64,000 nucleotides of DNA from Anopheles merus (GCF_017562075.2 NW_024427648.1:45864-109863), one strand, 5' to 3'. Positions 1 through 13,636 are shown, numbered from the stretch's first letter. The notes: generated from the sequence alone by a model not told the origin. Numbers and translations: made by a program.

Positions 1-1560
1 GCGGGGCAGCCTCTCACCCTCTCTCTCTGTGTTCGTGCACTCCGATTCGTGTTAGTGTCGTCGCCTGTCAATCTCGTACCACGCCAAGCTGTCGATAACG
101 TCGAACAAATTTAGAGCCTCTACGGGAAGGGACGGACAGCCGGGCAGGAACATTGGTAGGAACCTTCCACCGCATACAACACGCTCGAAAAGTAGCGTTC
201 ATGTTCTATCTGTTCGGCTGTGCGGAGCTTGCAGGGCTTGGGGTTTTGGTGTTTGATTGTGGCGAAAATTAGTAGCAACCTTAAATGGGAGGCATGGGAT
301 AAGATAGGTTTCCCTTTTCTGCTTTCCCAGTTCGGTTGGCATTTTCAGTGTCAGCTGAGTTTAGCTAGCAGGGTCCACCTTGCCCGTGGAGAAAGCAACG
401 GACGAGTTGAATTAACTAATCAATCCGTTGATGTGTCCTGATCGACATTGGGGGTTGGTGCCTCGTGTTAAGGTTGTTATGTACCTTGTGAAGAAAAGCC
501 ATAATGATATGAGCAAAAAACAACTAAAAACAATCACGATCACTAACACCACGCTTAAGTTGGCAGTGTCGGGGCATGAAAGTGAAATTGACATTTCTCC
601 CTCAGGCGCTCAGGGGAGCAGATATTCCCCACTGACGCATTCCTACGGACGACGCTGCATGCACCGCCCGGGTAATGCCAGGAATGTAGTGCACTTTTTT
701 GTGTGTGTGTGTTGACCTTTGCCAGATTGAAACCCATTCAATGGGAATGCAGAATAAGATCACAACACGAAAGGGAAGGAATTGAAGAGTTAAATAGGAA
801 GTCGTTTCACAACTCCGGACGAAAGAATGTATACTTACACGAAACGATATCGTTTTATCGTGACACGAGGAAAAGAATGAATTCCAGCACCATCAAATGA
901 TGCTTTGCCATTTTCATTCATTTCCTGCCGTGCGCGCGCGCTCTCACTCGCCATTTCTACTTTGCAGCAAAAGTAACGCCGACGCTTGACAAAGGAGAAG
1001 CTTCTCCTTCTGGCAGATATTAAATCATAAAATCTTTCATCCAGAAGCACGGTGCAACAATGGTGCGCTGTGCGGCTACAAAACGTGCCATTTGTGGTAC
1101 TTCCAAATGGCGCGCCCCCTTACCTTCCAAAAGCTTCCCGCCCCGGTCGTCCTTTTTGGAGCATGATTTGCCTTTTGCGCTAAAGACGATCCTTTTGTGC
1201 GGCCGGTTTCTGCCGACAGTGTTGTTGCGGTGGTCTTGGCGCAGGCGAATAGTGTCCTCCTGCTTCTTATTCCTTCCACACTCCAATACCGTATTTTATC
1301 CCTTTCATTGTTTCCTAGCGCGTGGCGGGGCCCGGTCCCAGCGGTTGCTAGTTTAATCAGCATCTCGTTATGAAAAATAAACATAAAGAGATTTATATTT
1401 TTCAATTTCCCTGTACATCGTATTTACGTATTTACGCGCACAGTGCCCGCGCGCCCTGCATGCTCTGTAGTAGTTGCTGTGCAAAAGCTGCAAAAGAAAA
1501 GGCTTGAACTTGGGGTATCTTCTGTGGAAGATGTACGGAGCTGTGCTCACCAATTGGCGA
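1..1560. other. Non-coding GC-richer block, no gene seen
   Basis: No open frame here resembles a protein. The block holds a short GT run at 701-711 and a short CG alternation near 931-941. The first 155 bases are CT-rich and pyrimidine-biased, and a GTAGGA that could act as a splice donor follows at 156, so the tail of an upstream untranslated exon is possible but unsupported. Confidence 0.5.
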
Positions 1561-3170
1561 CAAGTAGTTTGTTGTTTTGTTTTAACAAATAGTAATAGTT
1601 TTGTGTTGAATGATTAATAGGAGGGATTTTGTTTATTCTTTGTTTTTACTGTTTTGGAAGGAGGAAACTCGTTAAAAATACTTCTCGCGAAGTAATCACA
1701 GGTGTACCAGAATGTAGAAGAAGTAATCTTATGTTGTGTTGTAGTACTGTTTCTTGATCGATAGACGGGAACTCACGGGGAAGTAGAAAGTATTTTGAAT
1801 TATAGAGTTTTTGAGTTTTGCTATTACGGTCATCTATTGGATTTGTCAACAGTTCGAGTAGCAAACGTTAAAAGTATCAAAGTGAGTTTTGAGCATAATT
1901 GAGTCATATTTTTCATAATGAACTCCAAATCAAACTATACTTTCTTTGAAAGCTCTCGACAAATTTTTCGAAAAATGTTGGATACTGATCGAAAAACATC
2001 ATTTTTGTAAACAACTGTGTTATCACACATTTAAAGAATTTGTAAGGGTTCTAGCAGATGAGTTTATTGTTTGAGCTGTAATGTGTTGTTTTAATTTTGG
2101 TCACTATTTCTTATCCAAAAATGCAGCCAAACTAATCTTAAGTTCTCGGAACATACAAACTGTAACAATCAAGTTCGGCATCCCATTATTTGCCTTTTGA
2201 ACATCCGAGAAGACCTTCTAAGGCTTACATTGACCGGTCATTGCATACATCTTGTATTCGTATACTAGCACCGCACCATTGTCCTGGACATGAGAAGTAA
2301 AAGTTATTGCTAAGGTAATGCTGATGTCTCATCCTGCACGATAACTTGACAGCAATTTGTATGGGATGGTACCGGGGATCTAAAACCTCACATTTCTATT
2401 TCCAGCTGGTTTGAGTTTTAGAATTTCATGTATTGAAAAATCAGGGACAAATTTTAGGAATTTTGAAGCTATTTTATAAATATTCTTCACATGATCTGCG
2501 AGTACATCAGTAATGTACTGAAAATCTATATGATATAACAAAGGTTGGTAAAAACTATTCCTGTTGCCCTCTTCAAAAAAGAATGTAAGATACTATATCT
2601 AAGTATAACTCCAGATTGAGTTACTGCACTTATAGCTGTAGACATGCCCTTTTCAATATCTGAAGACATCCTAGCTGTAAATCCCTAATATCTACAGAGA
2701 TGCACCCTTGGGTAGCTTGAGTAGCTAAACATTGAATAGCTATATCGCTTAACCTATTGAGCTCAATCGTTCCTAGTATCAACTTAATTAAACCTCCCCT
2801 GGTATCGATCCCGTGACTGCAACAACAACTCTAAAAAGCTTATATTTCGCCTTCTATTTTTCGGAATTCATGCAAACAATTTAGCAGCACTGTGATGCAT
2901 ACCGATAATAACATTACCTAATCCCGTCCAGACATTGCCACTTGAGTAGCATGTGTAGCAAGCTCGTAACTGACCAGTTATCGGAAAAAAGGGATACTGT
3001 TGATACTGTTGTGTGCTTTTAGTGTGCCTTGCAGCATAGCGCAATCTTTTTCCAGTTTTCGTTTTACCAAACTTTACCGGCCACCCTTCGGGGAAAACTG
3101 TTTTCAATTAAAAGTTTTCCTAATTTCGGACTTTTCCAATAGCGTCCTTGTTCCAACCAATTTTGCTCCA
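1561..3170. other. AT-rich non-coding block
   Basis: AT-rich unique sequence with scattered T and A runs. Short frames on both strands show no domain. I saw no terminal inverted repeats and no retrotransposon signature. Confidence 0.5.
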
Positions 3171-4980
3171 GTGTGATGAATTTGATTGAATTCCAGTACA
3201 CATACCGGTACGGTGGATAAACACACACACACGCAGTGGTTTAGCTAAACCAAACTAAATCAGTTGTTGTCCAATAAAACGAGCAGAGAAGGTGAGAAAA
3301 GTTGAACCCCAGTGCTGTGGGTTGTGCACGACATACGCCAAAGCCTCCTTGGAAATGGGGTATATTGTGTTTGGTTGTTTTTTTTTTCTTTCCCTAGACA
3401 TTAAGCGCTGACCTCAGATTGCCAGCATGCCCAACGGGTGCTGCACAAGGTTAAGACCGAGTGAGAGTGAGGACCAAAAAGTAGATGTGTTTGTTTGACT
3501 TCGGTTCGGGGTTGCATGCGGTGGCAAGCACGAAAGTTGCAAATACCCCGGGCTAAAAATACACAAAAAAGCGAGCTGGTTGGATTGTGTGTTTGCTCTT
3601 TTTTCTACCACCCCTTCAGTAAAGCACGGAAGGTACGGATCAGTTCCCCGGTCACGACGTTCCGTGGCGCTCGGGAAGTTGATAAATCAAAACTTACTAC
3701 TAACGGGAAAGTAAATTGATCAGTGAAGCGGTTTCTCGGGGCTGATCCCTCGGGCGCAGCGTACCCATCATAGCCCGGATACGACGCCGGATAGAATCCT
3801 TTATTGTTTCGTACAGTTTTCTGAGGGAACACTTCAAACTACTCTTTCCGCACGCCCGCGAATAGTTGAAGTGTCTTGTTTCCAGTATTTTTCTTCTTCT
3901 TTTGCTGATGCTGTTTGTACAAACCGCAACATTCGCAACATGGCACAAGGGTTACCATAAAAGCTCGTCGAAACATCTGACTTGGGGATGCTTCCGGGAA
4001 TAAAAAAAAAAAAATTGAGCATTTGTGGTGTCTCGGGATTTGTGAAGAAGATGGAAATGTAAACAATGACGTTTTCGGTGGCGTCCCGCCATGGCGTGCA
4101 GAAAGTTTTGCACTCGCTCAAACAAATGCTCTGCTCTGTGGGGTTTTATTGTTTTTTTTTTTTGGTCTTCTCACTTTGGATGCGATATTCGACCCTTTTG
4201 CGTGATGGATGAGGCCTGCGTGCGGAGAGGGCAAGAGTTATGGGCAAAAGCACCGAAAGTTTCCTACCCTTGTCCGTCACGTACGATCAGCAAAACGTTA
4301 CTTGGCGAGGGAATTGAATTTTGAAGTGTGTTAGACTACCACCACACACCGCACAGCTCACAGTGAGTCCGCCGCCAGAGGAGCAAGTTGGTGCCAGATC
4401 GTATCGGACCTATGCAAAGACAGAGAGTCCGCTTGTCGAGCGGCGCTAAGTTTTGTTCCCAAGGGCGACCGCCCTGGAACGTGTAACCCAGGGGGATTTT
4501 TGCGCTGCCCGAAAAGTACCTTCGGATCACACTTCCACTTCACAGCGGAAGACTCTACGTCGGGAGTGCAGAAGATCTATATTCGCGAAAAATAACAGTC
4601 GGAGGCACACTTGGTGTTAGGAACTTTGCAAAACTTCTCCTTTTCCGTGTGGCATGGGGTGTGTGATGGCGCGGCGAGCGGTTGACATGGTAAAGAAGTT
4701 CAGCCGGGCACGATGGCTGCTCCCCCTGCCATCGATGTGTGTAGTGTAAGTTTAGTTTGGTTTGAAAGATTACCGCACGGTATGGAAAGTACTTTTGTGT
4801 GATGAACATCTTGAATGGGGTTTACTTGCAGTAGGGCAGTGGAAGTGTGGCAAGTATGTTTATTCGGTTCACTTGATGCGGTTCTGTGCGCTGGTGCTGA
4901 GAAACGGTTTCAGGGCTCCTGGGGCTGTTCATCTTTGTTTGAATTGGAAGGAAGCTTATCGGGTTATGAATTTTTATTAA
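3171..4980. other. Non-coding GC-richer block
   Basis: Mixed-composition sequence with a short CA run near 3222-3233, an A run near 4004-4014 and a T run near 4150-4161. No open frame resembles a known protein, and no RNA gene is visible. Confidence 0.45.
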
Positions 4981-6540
4981 TAAATGTACTATCGTACGAT
5001 GCTGCATAATGAAGTTTGAGAATCATTTTATTGATAAGCTTTAAAATAGATTGTCTTGTGGTAAGTTAAAGCGAATCAGCTATTTTAATGAAGTATGTTG
5101 TTCTAAAACCACAAATCTCGCTGATTGTTATAGATCAACTAACTGTTTGATGCTATAGCCTCTGTACTTGGGAAAATAAGTTTTAATAATTTTTAACATA
5201 CCTTTTAAAATTAGGTTTAAAAGATCATATTGAAAAAAATACACAAATAAAAAATAAAATGGAACATTGAACTTCCAGGGTTTTCCAAGTTAATTTCGAA
5301 TGTAACCATTGTTATTCATCACGTGCAACATGTTAATCGACATAAATTTGATATTTTAATTTCTCCATAATCATTTTTAATTTGTTCAACATGATTTTAA
5401 ACATATTTCAAGCTGGATTGAGTTTGACAGTTCTTTGTTATGTGTTGAAAATCATATCATCTCATATCAATCATATCATCATATCAAAATTTCAAAACTG
5501 AAATTCCATTTGACAGCAGTTGATAAACATTTTAGATGTGGTGAATAATTATATGCGTATTCGAAAGTGACATGGAAAACCCTGTATTGGAGTAGTTCAT
5601 TTCATTTCCTAACTGAACGTCTCTCGATTTTATTTGGACAAATACTAAATGTCATACTTGTGTATTATTGGATTTTTTTCTGGAATCATTGATTAATCCT
5701 TCTCTTGAGCTGATGCGATCATGATAAAATATTTGCTGCATATTTTTCATGTTAATATCAGATGTAGATATACTTAAAGGAAATCTGGTTTTACTACTAA
5801 AAATATTATATTTTCATAGCAATTGGTTCTGGTTCATCTCATCATTGGTTCATCTCGAATTGTCTCTTGACAAGGTTGACAAGGTTTACGTAATGTAGCT
5901 AAGTCTAATCATCCATACGTCTAGTCTAGGTCCATGGGTTTTAATAAACATAAGCTTGGAGCTAAATGTTTCTATAACGAAATAGTTTCATCCTCAGAAA
6001 TAGTGATTATGAAACAATTGAAACAAATGATCGGCAGTGTTTGGACTATTTATGCTCAACTTTAAAATTATTCCACAAAAATTTTTTGCTGAAAATTTAA
6101 TAAATTAAAAACAAAGTTAAATGAAAAAGTCAGTTTGGAAAAATAAATGAATGCAGGTTAGCTAGAAATGAACTCGTAGGAATAAATTAGGATAGCAAAA
6201 TGAACTCTATAATGAAGTGGTTTAAATGAACTCAAGACTTTTGAATAACCAGTAGCAAATTGAATGGCGCAAAGGATACAACAGGTATTCACCTCTTAGG
6301 TTTTCGGCAATTCGTATATCACAACCAGATATTTAGTGATAAATAATCACGCCGTCAAAATTGGAACTTGTTTTAGTATTTTAATTTTGAATGTCAAGGT
6401 ACTCGCGTATCGCCTGATATAACCTCATTTAATGCGTAGGGTTTAGTTCGTTGCCTAAAATACCTTAATGTACTCAGCATGAAAATATGGTATGCATAGA
6501 TAATAATATTCTGTCTTTAATTTTAAATCAATGCTGCACA
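4981..6540. other. AT-rich block carrying a MITE-like element
   Basis: Strongly AT-rich. Apart from the inverted-repeat element at 5276-5584, it shows only low-complexity AT sequence and no open frame above 60 codons, unlike the GC-richer flanks. Confidence 0.55.
5276..5584. mobile_element. MITE-like inverted-repeat element (309 bp)
   Basis: The left end reads CAGGGTTTTCCA and the right end is its exact reverse complement. The similarity continues inward imperfectly: TTTCGAAT follows on both arms and a TTATTCA-CAC block matches about 45 bp in from each end. The interior is AT-rich, with an ATCATATC-type simple repeat at about 5449-5485 and no open frame. This is the build of a non-autonomous DNA transposon. 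No convincing target-site duplication flanks it (TTC on the left, TAT on the right), so the superfamily is undecided. The element at 34473 has the same outermost bases but a different interior. Confidence 0.72.
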
Positions 6541-8460
6541 CATCATTCTACAAATTCTCCCTCAAATACCACGCCACGAGGGAACAAAGAGCGCACCGGT
6601 TGCCGAAACCACCGCTCATTTGTCTTTGTTTCCAGAAGAACAAGCACACCCAAACGCGCTTGTTCGTGAAATTAGTTTGTAAAATTTCTACGGTGAAAAT
6701 GCATCGCCGCACAGCTCGAAATTTCCCTCGAAATCTCCTTTTGTCTTGAGCCGCCGGGGGGAGGTACCCACTTAACATGAAAAATGCATACAACCGCTGG
6801 TACAGCTGCACATGTGTAGGAGCAATGCTTAACCAAATGCTTCAAGCCTTTCCGGGGATGCCAAAAATCCACCCAGTACACGTGTGTGCAGCACAAGCAA
6901 AACCGCTTTGTGACATCGCTGCCAACAGCAACGGGTAACACAGCATCCTACGGCAGCCATTAATAATCGTATTTTCCACAAGCAAAAGGTGCTCCCGCTT
7001 TAAGGCCGAGTAGCGAGGAGTGGCTGGCAATTCCCAGAAGCAAATTGCATCTTAAACGATGCTTTTGGAAATGTATCCATTCGTGTGTGTGTGTTTCGTT
7101 GTTTTTCGTTGTTTTTCGCTTAGCAGGAAGTGCAGAAAGGCATTTTGCATTTGTCGGCACCGAAGTTTGGTATGCTCGCTCGGCAGCATGTTTTTGTTTT
7201 TGGTGTTTTTGGTGCTGTGGTGTGGAATGGTTTAAGGAAATTCACACCTTTTACTGTTTGCAAAAGTACACTTAACCGTTAAATTTCTACGCCAGTGTAC
7301 CGTGTGTGCATATTCCAAATTCTCGTCGGGATTTTAGAAGAAGTTTAGCAGAAGTTGTGGGCTAGTATGAAGGAGCTAGGAAGGTAATGGTAAATGCAGC
7401 TGTTGCACATTTGACAGAATGGAAGTTCTGTGATTTTCCTAGCAACTATCATACTCAAGTCCTGTACAATCTAAGCTCCTTTGAAGAGTATGAAGAGAAG
7501 TTTGGTTGTCTTCAATTTAATGTATGCCAAGTGAAGCTCTTTATGCTTCTATAAATTTGAAGAATAAGTTGTACTATATTGACCTGCTTTCTACTATCTT
7601 TTCACTTCTGAAGCGATCGTTTGTGAACGTTTAATTCCGACAAGTGTCACCCTAGAACGGACGGTTTAATAAGCATTGTCTCGTTTAGCCTTAGGAGAAT
7701 AGTACATTGGACTTTTATTCCAGCTGCTCAAACCGCTACCATATGATGTGGGGTCCTACTGCCACACTGCAGCCGTTGCACCGTTGCAAGAGTTTCACTT
7801 CGGAAAATTGGCCGTAAATTGATTTGAGTGATACTGGCGAGAATGGAAGCAATTTCAATTCTTTTTCGTTAAACTCCCACCGTCGACCTATCGAAGGGAG
7901 CATATATGTAGCGGGCGGAGGTGGCCTTCTGTATTGGAGAGAGTGGATGTGGACCGTAAATGACACGGCAAAATGCAACACCATCGTTCTGGTGTGTATA
8001 GAGCATCGTTTCACCGTAGTACAAGCGGTGGGTGCTCGTCGTCGGTGCATCCTCCGGTAGTGTACACGTGTGTGCCTGTGCGCACGTATTCGAACAGTGG
8101 CAGTGTTTTATTGGCAGGAAATGTATTGTTTTTATTTTCCCCCTTGTCTATTGGATGCAATTGCATTTCGAAGCAGCAGATGTCGTTAGTTGTCGTTTAC
8201 TGCTGGTGCTTCTGTTGTTTCTGCTGCTGCTGCAGTTTGGTGCATACTGGCACTCGGCTACGGGTGCGGTCATGCGGCAATGTGAAACACGGTGCTGATG
8301 CACTTCTTTTGCTAACGTTCAGCTCATTTGCAGTGGCACAAATGAATGAATGTGCTTTCAATTGGTGATTCCAATTCTTTGCAAATCGTTTGACTAAAAG
8401 GATTTTTGCGGGTGAGTTAGCATTGGTTGAAAACAAGTGTTGTTGCTAGTGGCATGCTTG
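6541..8460. other. Non-coding GC-richer block with simple repeats
   Basis: No gene recognised. It holds a GT run at 7083-7094 passing into three copies of a 10-bp unit GTTTTTCGTT (7091-7119), and an imperfect CTG/CTT tract at about 8197-8234. The frames through these tracts encode only low-complexity peptides. Confidence 0.5.
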
Positions 8461-9060
8461 ACTTTTGTGAGTGTTTTATGACCGAATGAAAAAAAAAAAT
8501 GAACTAGCACTAGCAAAGATGTTTTAAATTGGTCTTTTTTATAATTTTAATATCAAAATTTGTCAATGGTATTAATATCAGAGCATTATACACAATCATA
8601 ATGAAATATGCTTCGAAAACTTGGAAAACATTATTATTTTTTTATTGAAGCAACGAATATTAGCAATATATTCTTGAACCGACTGGTGGTTATAGTGCTA
8701 AGAACGTTGCTTAGTAATGTGATGCTACTGTAGCACCCTCTATTGAGAAAAAATAGTACTGTTTTAGCATCAGATGCTGTGAGCCTGAAAAGATAGGTTA
8801 CTGTGTGGGTTTAAAATTCAAATTAGGTAAAATTTTTTTTACTTCAGTCAGCTCATACAATGCCAAACTCTTTAAGCTAATATGATAATCAAGAGCCATT
8901 ATATAATTTTCAAATTCTTTAAGAAAAAACCCCCAAAAATTATGGCAACTTTTTATAGCAGTTAATTGACTTGCCATAAAGTGGGTTTATTCGAAGAAAT
9001 GAACTCTTTAGTGAGTTATACTAATTTCATCAATTGTAGTAAAACACTTTTATTTCACTT
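8461..9060. other. AT-rich non-coding block
   Basis: Unique AT-rich sequence with an A run at 8488-8497 and T runs near 8636 and 8831. No repeat ends or coding signal were seen. Confidence 0.45.
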
Positions 9061-10640
9061 CCATCTACCACTGGAATGGGGCCGATTGAGAAAAGCGATC
9101 CATCCGTTTGCTGTGCTGCGAAAACCATTCCAGCAAGCGGCAAGGTCTGTAAACGAGGTGTTAAGTGTATCGAACGATTCGGAAACTCCATTAAGGATTG
9201 TGACGCGTTGGAGTGTAGTTTCCGTTTTTCTTCTTCTGTTTTCTGTGGCAAGAACGCAAGAGCACAGTTAAGATAATAACAATAACCGTAGACCTGTTAA
9301 AACGATCGCTTTAAAAGTAAGCCATCGTTTGCACGAAGGGAAGGAAAGGACTCGAGCTTTGGGGTGCCACATTACGAATGTTCTTTGCTAGACGTTTTCG
9401 TTTCGTTGCTGCTGGTGTGGGAGTAGTAGTAAAACGTTTTAAAGGTGAAATAAATATGCGCGCGCGCACGCTGGTGGACACTACTATGGCACGCGGGAGC
9501 ACGTTAGTGTGTACTGGTTGTTGTTGGTCACCTTTGGGGCAATGTTTCACGCTGTCATCGCCTAGTCGGGGGAGAGCGGCGCTGCAGAACGAAATGCTGT
9601 GTAGTGTCCAATTTTTCTTCGGCCATTTATTTCCTCCCGTCCGTCTGTATTTTGTTCCAACACCGGGAGCTTTGGACGTTGGCTAGAGCATAAGACGTCA
9701 CGTTTGTTGAAACCAGCAACACCTTCAATGGCTGCAATGGCATAAGGGCTAAGAAGGAACGACCTCCGTAACTATCGTGTCATCTGGTTTCCTTCCCTAC
9801 GCCTTGGTAGCACTGCCGGGGAAGGAAGCCGTCGTCCGTCGTCCTCCGGTTGTTCCGTGCAGACAAGTGAAGACACCATCTGCAGCACTGTTGTCGGTGC
9901 ACCTTCCGGGAGGACACAGTTGCACTTTTCACATCACATTTTCACCAATAAACAACAACCTGCAAGTCTTGACGATGGTCGCCCTCCTGCTCGATTGTCC
10001 TCCACCTCCACAATTGCAGGAAAAAATCAACCCGAACTGAATGAATCTGCGCCAGCGCTGAACGTTCTGTTATGCCGTAGCGCGTACTACTACTAGCCCC
10101 TACAGCTCCCGCTATACTTGTTCTTCATTAAGGTTAATGAGCGATATAAAAATTCCATTCCCTGGGGTCCAAAGTTATATCTCTCGCTTGCCACCGTCGG
10201 CGTGGTTGGAAACACACATTGGTATGTTTGACGGTTACGCGGTTTGGTAGTTGCGTTGTCCCGATTTCCTCCGCGGAAGTCAAAACCAGCATCAGCTAGG
10301 TGTACCTGGGGGTTGGCAAAAATTTAACGTCCATGCAGTTGGCGGGAATTTATGAGAATTTTTGTGGATTTTGACACTATGATGGTCGACGGCCGTCGTC
10401 GTAGTCACCCTGCAGCTTTTAACGCGGGCGTGTGGAACAGGAATAGAGACGAGACCGTTTAGAGCATTTGGTAGATAGTTGTCCAGTTAGGCTGGTGTGT
10501 AGAGAGCAACTCTGAGGAGGGGTGTGTAGAAAGTGTAATGCTTTTTTCGTGAGCTGCTTGGTGGAAAAAAGGTTATGCGGTTTGTTGCATTTGCCGGAAA
10601 GCGGTACACGTTTGCTATTTTAGCAGGAATTTAAAGAGTT
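9061..10640. other. Non-coding GC-richer block
   Basis: Open frames on both strands of about 60-100 codons overlap one another and resemble nothing known, as expected of chance frames in GC-richer DNA. A short GC alternation lies at about 9458-9467. No transposon was seen. Confidence 0.45.
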
Positions 10641-11500
10641 TTGTTTTATGTAACGCTGAACACATTGGCGAAATAAATTAGAGGGTCTCCATTTCCGGAT
10701 ATTGGTTTTTTGTTTTTTCGTACTATAGCTTGTTTTTTTACAGAAAAATATTAAACCAATTTTCTCTCAATTTTTTAATATCACTGATTGATGCGAGCAA
10801 TTTTATCATGAAAATATTAAATTGATTTTTTGAACAATTCCAAAAATAGTAAAGGTTGGTTTGCAATCAATAATATAATTTTTGTTTGGTTTTGAAGAGC
10901 CTTATGAAGTAAAAGACTTTAGGTCTCTGTAAAATCATATTTTTTTTTTTGTGTTGTAAACATGTCGATGAAATACGATTTTTTAGATTTTAAGGTATCT
11001 TAAGGGTGATCGAAGCATTACAAACAATTATGATGAAGTATGGTATTATCTAATTATTGTTTGCTTCTTAACCCAATACTGGCAAAATACCCAATGCTGG
11101 CAAATATCAGATGTATTCTTGTTATTCGTAAGGATTAGTCTAGTATATTCTCTATAACATTTGGTTATACAATGCAAGCCTAAGCTTTCTCCCGATGCTT
11201 ACTAAATGTTTAAAACATGAAATTAATCGCCTCTATATTTTATTACGTGGAAGGTATATTGAACATATTGGTAACAAACTCTAAGAACTGTTTATGATTC
11301 ACATCAATTTTATGGGAAAATATCCTGTTCCTATCAATGCTACACAACAAAATATCGTTTATATCGTTCATGGGAATCGTCAGAAATGCGTCGATAAACA
11401 TCCTCAATTAATTTGTAGGATTGTGGGTGTAAATATAACATTCTTGCCTCCCTGCTGCGGCCGCACCATTTAATTTCGCTAATTAAACAAGAATTCAATA
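10641..11500. other. AT-rich non-coding block
   Basis: Homopolymer-rich AT sequence, for example T runs near 10731 and 10942. No element ends or coding signal are visible. Confidence 0.45.
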
Positions 11501-12900
11501 AATCGAATGACAGTATCATAAACTGATAAATCCGTGCTGTAATCCCGCTGCTTCGGCGAGCGAGACAGCACGAAGGAGAGACGCATAATTGTGCGTTTTT
11601 ACTAAAACATGATAGTAGTAATTGAATGAGCGCAAAAAGCCGTACCGAGCCAAACGAAGCTGGATAGATGAAGCGCGAACTGCGAAACAATGTGTAGAAC
11701 CATTTTATCACGCCCCGCTCTATTGCATTAAGAATCAATTTACGGGCATTTACTGCCGCTGGAAGGAGGTTGGAGTTCGGTTGCGATGGTGATAAACGTG
11801 TGTGATCGCAATCGAGCGCAATAAAAATTAAAGGGCGCGCAGGACCATTTCGACACATAATCAAGTTTTCCCAGGAAGCTGAGCACCCGTCGCTTCACCC
11901 GTTTCTGCGATCAGTGTGACGGAGGAGACGGCAAGCAAGCAGAGGGGCAATGTGTGTAAAAATGCACTTTTATTACATTTTAATTGCGCTTCGTTCTTGG
12001 CCGCTTTTGCTTTATTTGCGAACACAAATCGCACGAAATGTCCAGCCGTGCGCATGGCCAGCGAATCCGTGTTTGGTATCGCCGGGAGAGAAATCATCGA
12101 CTCAAGATTACGTTCGTTCTTAGAAAGGAAGCGCGTGTTGCAGATTTTAATGGGCAACCGTTTGCTGTTGGTGAGAATATTTCGGTTTTCCTGCCCACCA
12201 GCCACCGGCCGTTTGTTGGACTAGCTGCTAGCTTTTCCAGTTAAGGGCATTAAAGTGTGCAGCATCGGCCGCCGTCAGCCCTTTCCGTCTGCCCTATTCC
12301 TTCGAGGGTTTCCATTTCCATCGGCTTAACGAAGTGAGTGTTTTTTTATTTCTTTCCTCCTGCTCCCCTGTCGTGTTTGTCGCTTTACCTATGGGTCTTC
12401 TTCATCATTTGCAGAAACGTAATTTCAAGACAAAAAGACAGATAGATAAGGAGAAAATGAGAAGCAGTGCAGTGCGCACTGCTGCACCCGAACCCGTGGG
12501 AGAGAGAGCGAGCAATGGCAAAGCAGAACGGTGAACGCAAGAACGCATTTAAGGAAGGCCGTTTCTTACCGTAGAAAGATGGTTCTCTGTCCTCATGCAC
12601 AGTTGCAGCGGATTCCCTGTCCCTACCAATGCCGGTTACGTCTTCCGCGCCGCTTTTAAAGCGGCATCAGCTCATCAGGCGTGTTTTTCTATGAGATTTG
12701 CGCCGCGGCAGGCAGGGCCAGGACAGCGCGAGAAATGATTTATATGAGATCCGTTTTTAATTGAAATTATTAATAGTAGTGCTGGGCAGTTGGTGAACGA
12801 TGCCCGAAGGTAGGTACAACGGTACTGGCGAGAGCGACAAAAAGCACGGTAGAAATTAAAGCCAACAAAGCTTTAAAGCTATGGTTTTGTACGGGTAAAC
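11501..12900. other. Non-coding block; long frame 11864-11340 judged a chance ORF
   Basis: A 174-codon minus-strand frame at 11864-11340 crosses the block edge. Its translation has no recognisable motif, and several other frames overlap it, so I treat it as chance. The rest is mixed-composition DNA without repeats of note. Confidence 0.45.
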
Positions 12901-13099
12901 AGTAACTGTGCGGTTTAAAGGCCTATGAAACATAGTTAAACATGAATCTTTTTTTTTTTTAATTAAATTATTGCATAAAATATCGATACATATAAGTAAA
13001 AAAATATTTTGTTCTTTACCAGTTTCTCGCCTTTGATTTTGATATTTAGGAGTACAAATAAGTTCGCTCAGATATCGCTATTCGTAGTTTTTATCAATA

Positions 13100-13636
13100 G
13101 GGGTCATCCATTAACTGCGTAACGCTTACAGGAGAGAGGAAAGATACTTTGTGCATAAATGCAAAAAATAAACCAATCGATAAAAGGATAGTTTTTCATG
13201 AGAAGAATCAATTCAAACTTATCTTCTTCTTTTTTCCGAGCAGTTGGGATTCATGAATCTTTCGTTGAGATTCATTCATACGAATCTTCAGTGATGAGCT
13301 ATTAATCGAATCTCAAAAGACTCATGAATCTCCAAGGAGGTTGAATGTTTCAAAATGTGTGAATCTTTTCAGATTCATAAATCTTTCGAGATACATGAAT
13401 ATTCCAACCGAGAATCAGATTCATTGAATCATTTCAAAGATTTATTCATATTCAAGAATCTGAATCAGATTTACCTGAAACTTTTCCGATTTCTATGTGT
13501 TATGCTGGAAGTGTTATGCCAAGATGTAACATTAATAACAGAAAATAGCCTCTTCTTGCCTTGCATTTTGATACTCTAGAGTGCGAAGGGATTAAAAATA
13601 ATCATTTTTGGGGTTGCGTTATTCATGGATGACACC
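13100..13636. mobile_element. TA-flanked MITE-like element with internal palindrome array
   Basis: The left end, GGGGTCATCCATTAACTGCG with AACGC next to it, matches the reverse complement of the right end (13612-13636), which begins GGTGTCATCCATGAATAACG. The arms share GTCATCCAT and a GCGTAACGC/GCGTTA-like core. The dinucleotide TA stands immediately outside each end (13098-13099 and 13637-13638), fitting a TA target-site duplication. The interior contains a dense array of GATTC/GAATC motifs (13248-13471). A 74-codon frame inside has no transposase features, so the element looks non-autonomous. Superfamily is not assigned; a TA duplication is compatible with Tc1/mariner-like mobilisation among others. 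Confidence 0.72.
13248..13471. repeat. Degenerate array of the palindrome GATTCATGAATC
   Basis: The first unit is the perfect 12-bp palindrome GATTCATGAATC at 13248-13259. Diverged copies or half-copies follow, giving about a dozen GATTC or GAATC words in 224 bp, many with ATGAATCT or TTTCG next to them. Spacing is irregular, so this is a decayed tandem array rather than a clean satellite. It sits wholly inside the TA-flanked element. Confidence 0.7.

Noticed and set aside
2780..2820. B-box-like GGTATCGATCC as an old SINE
   Set aside because: No A box, body or tail accompanies it.
11340..11864. 174-codon minus-strand frame
   Set aside because: No domain, signal peptide or repeat structure, and overlapped by shorter frames. 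The length is within chance expectation for 64 kb in six frames.
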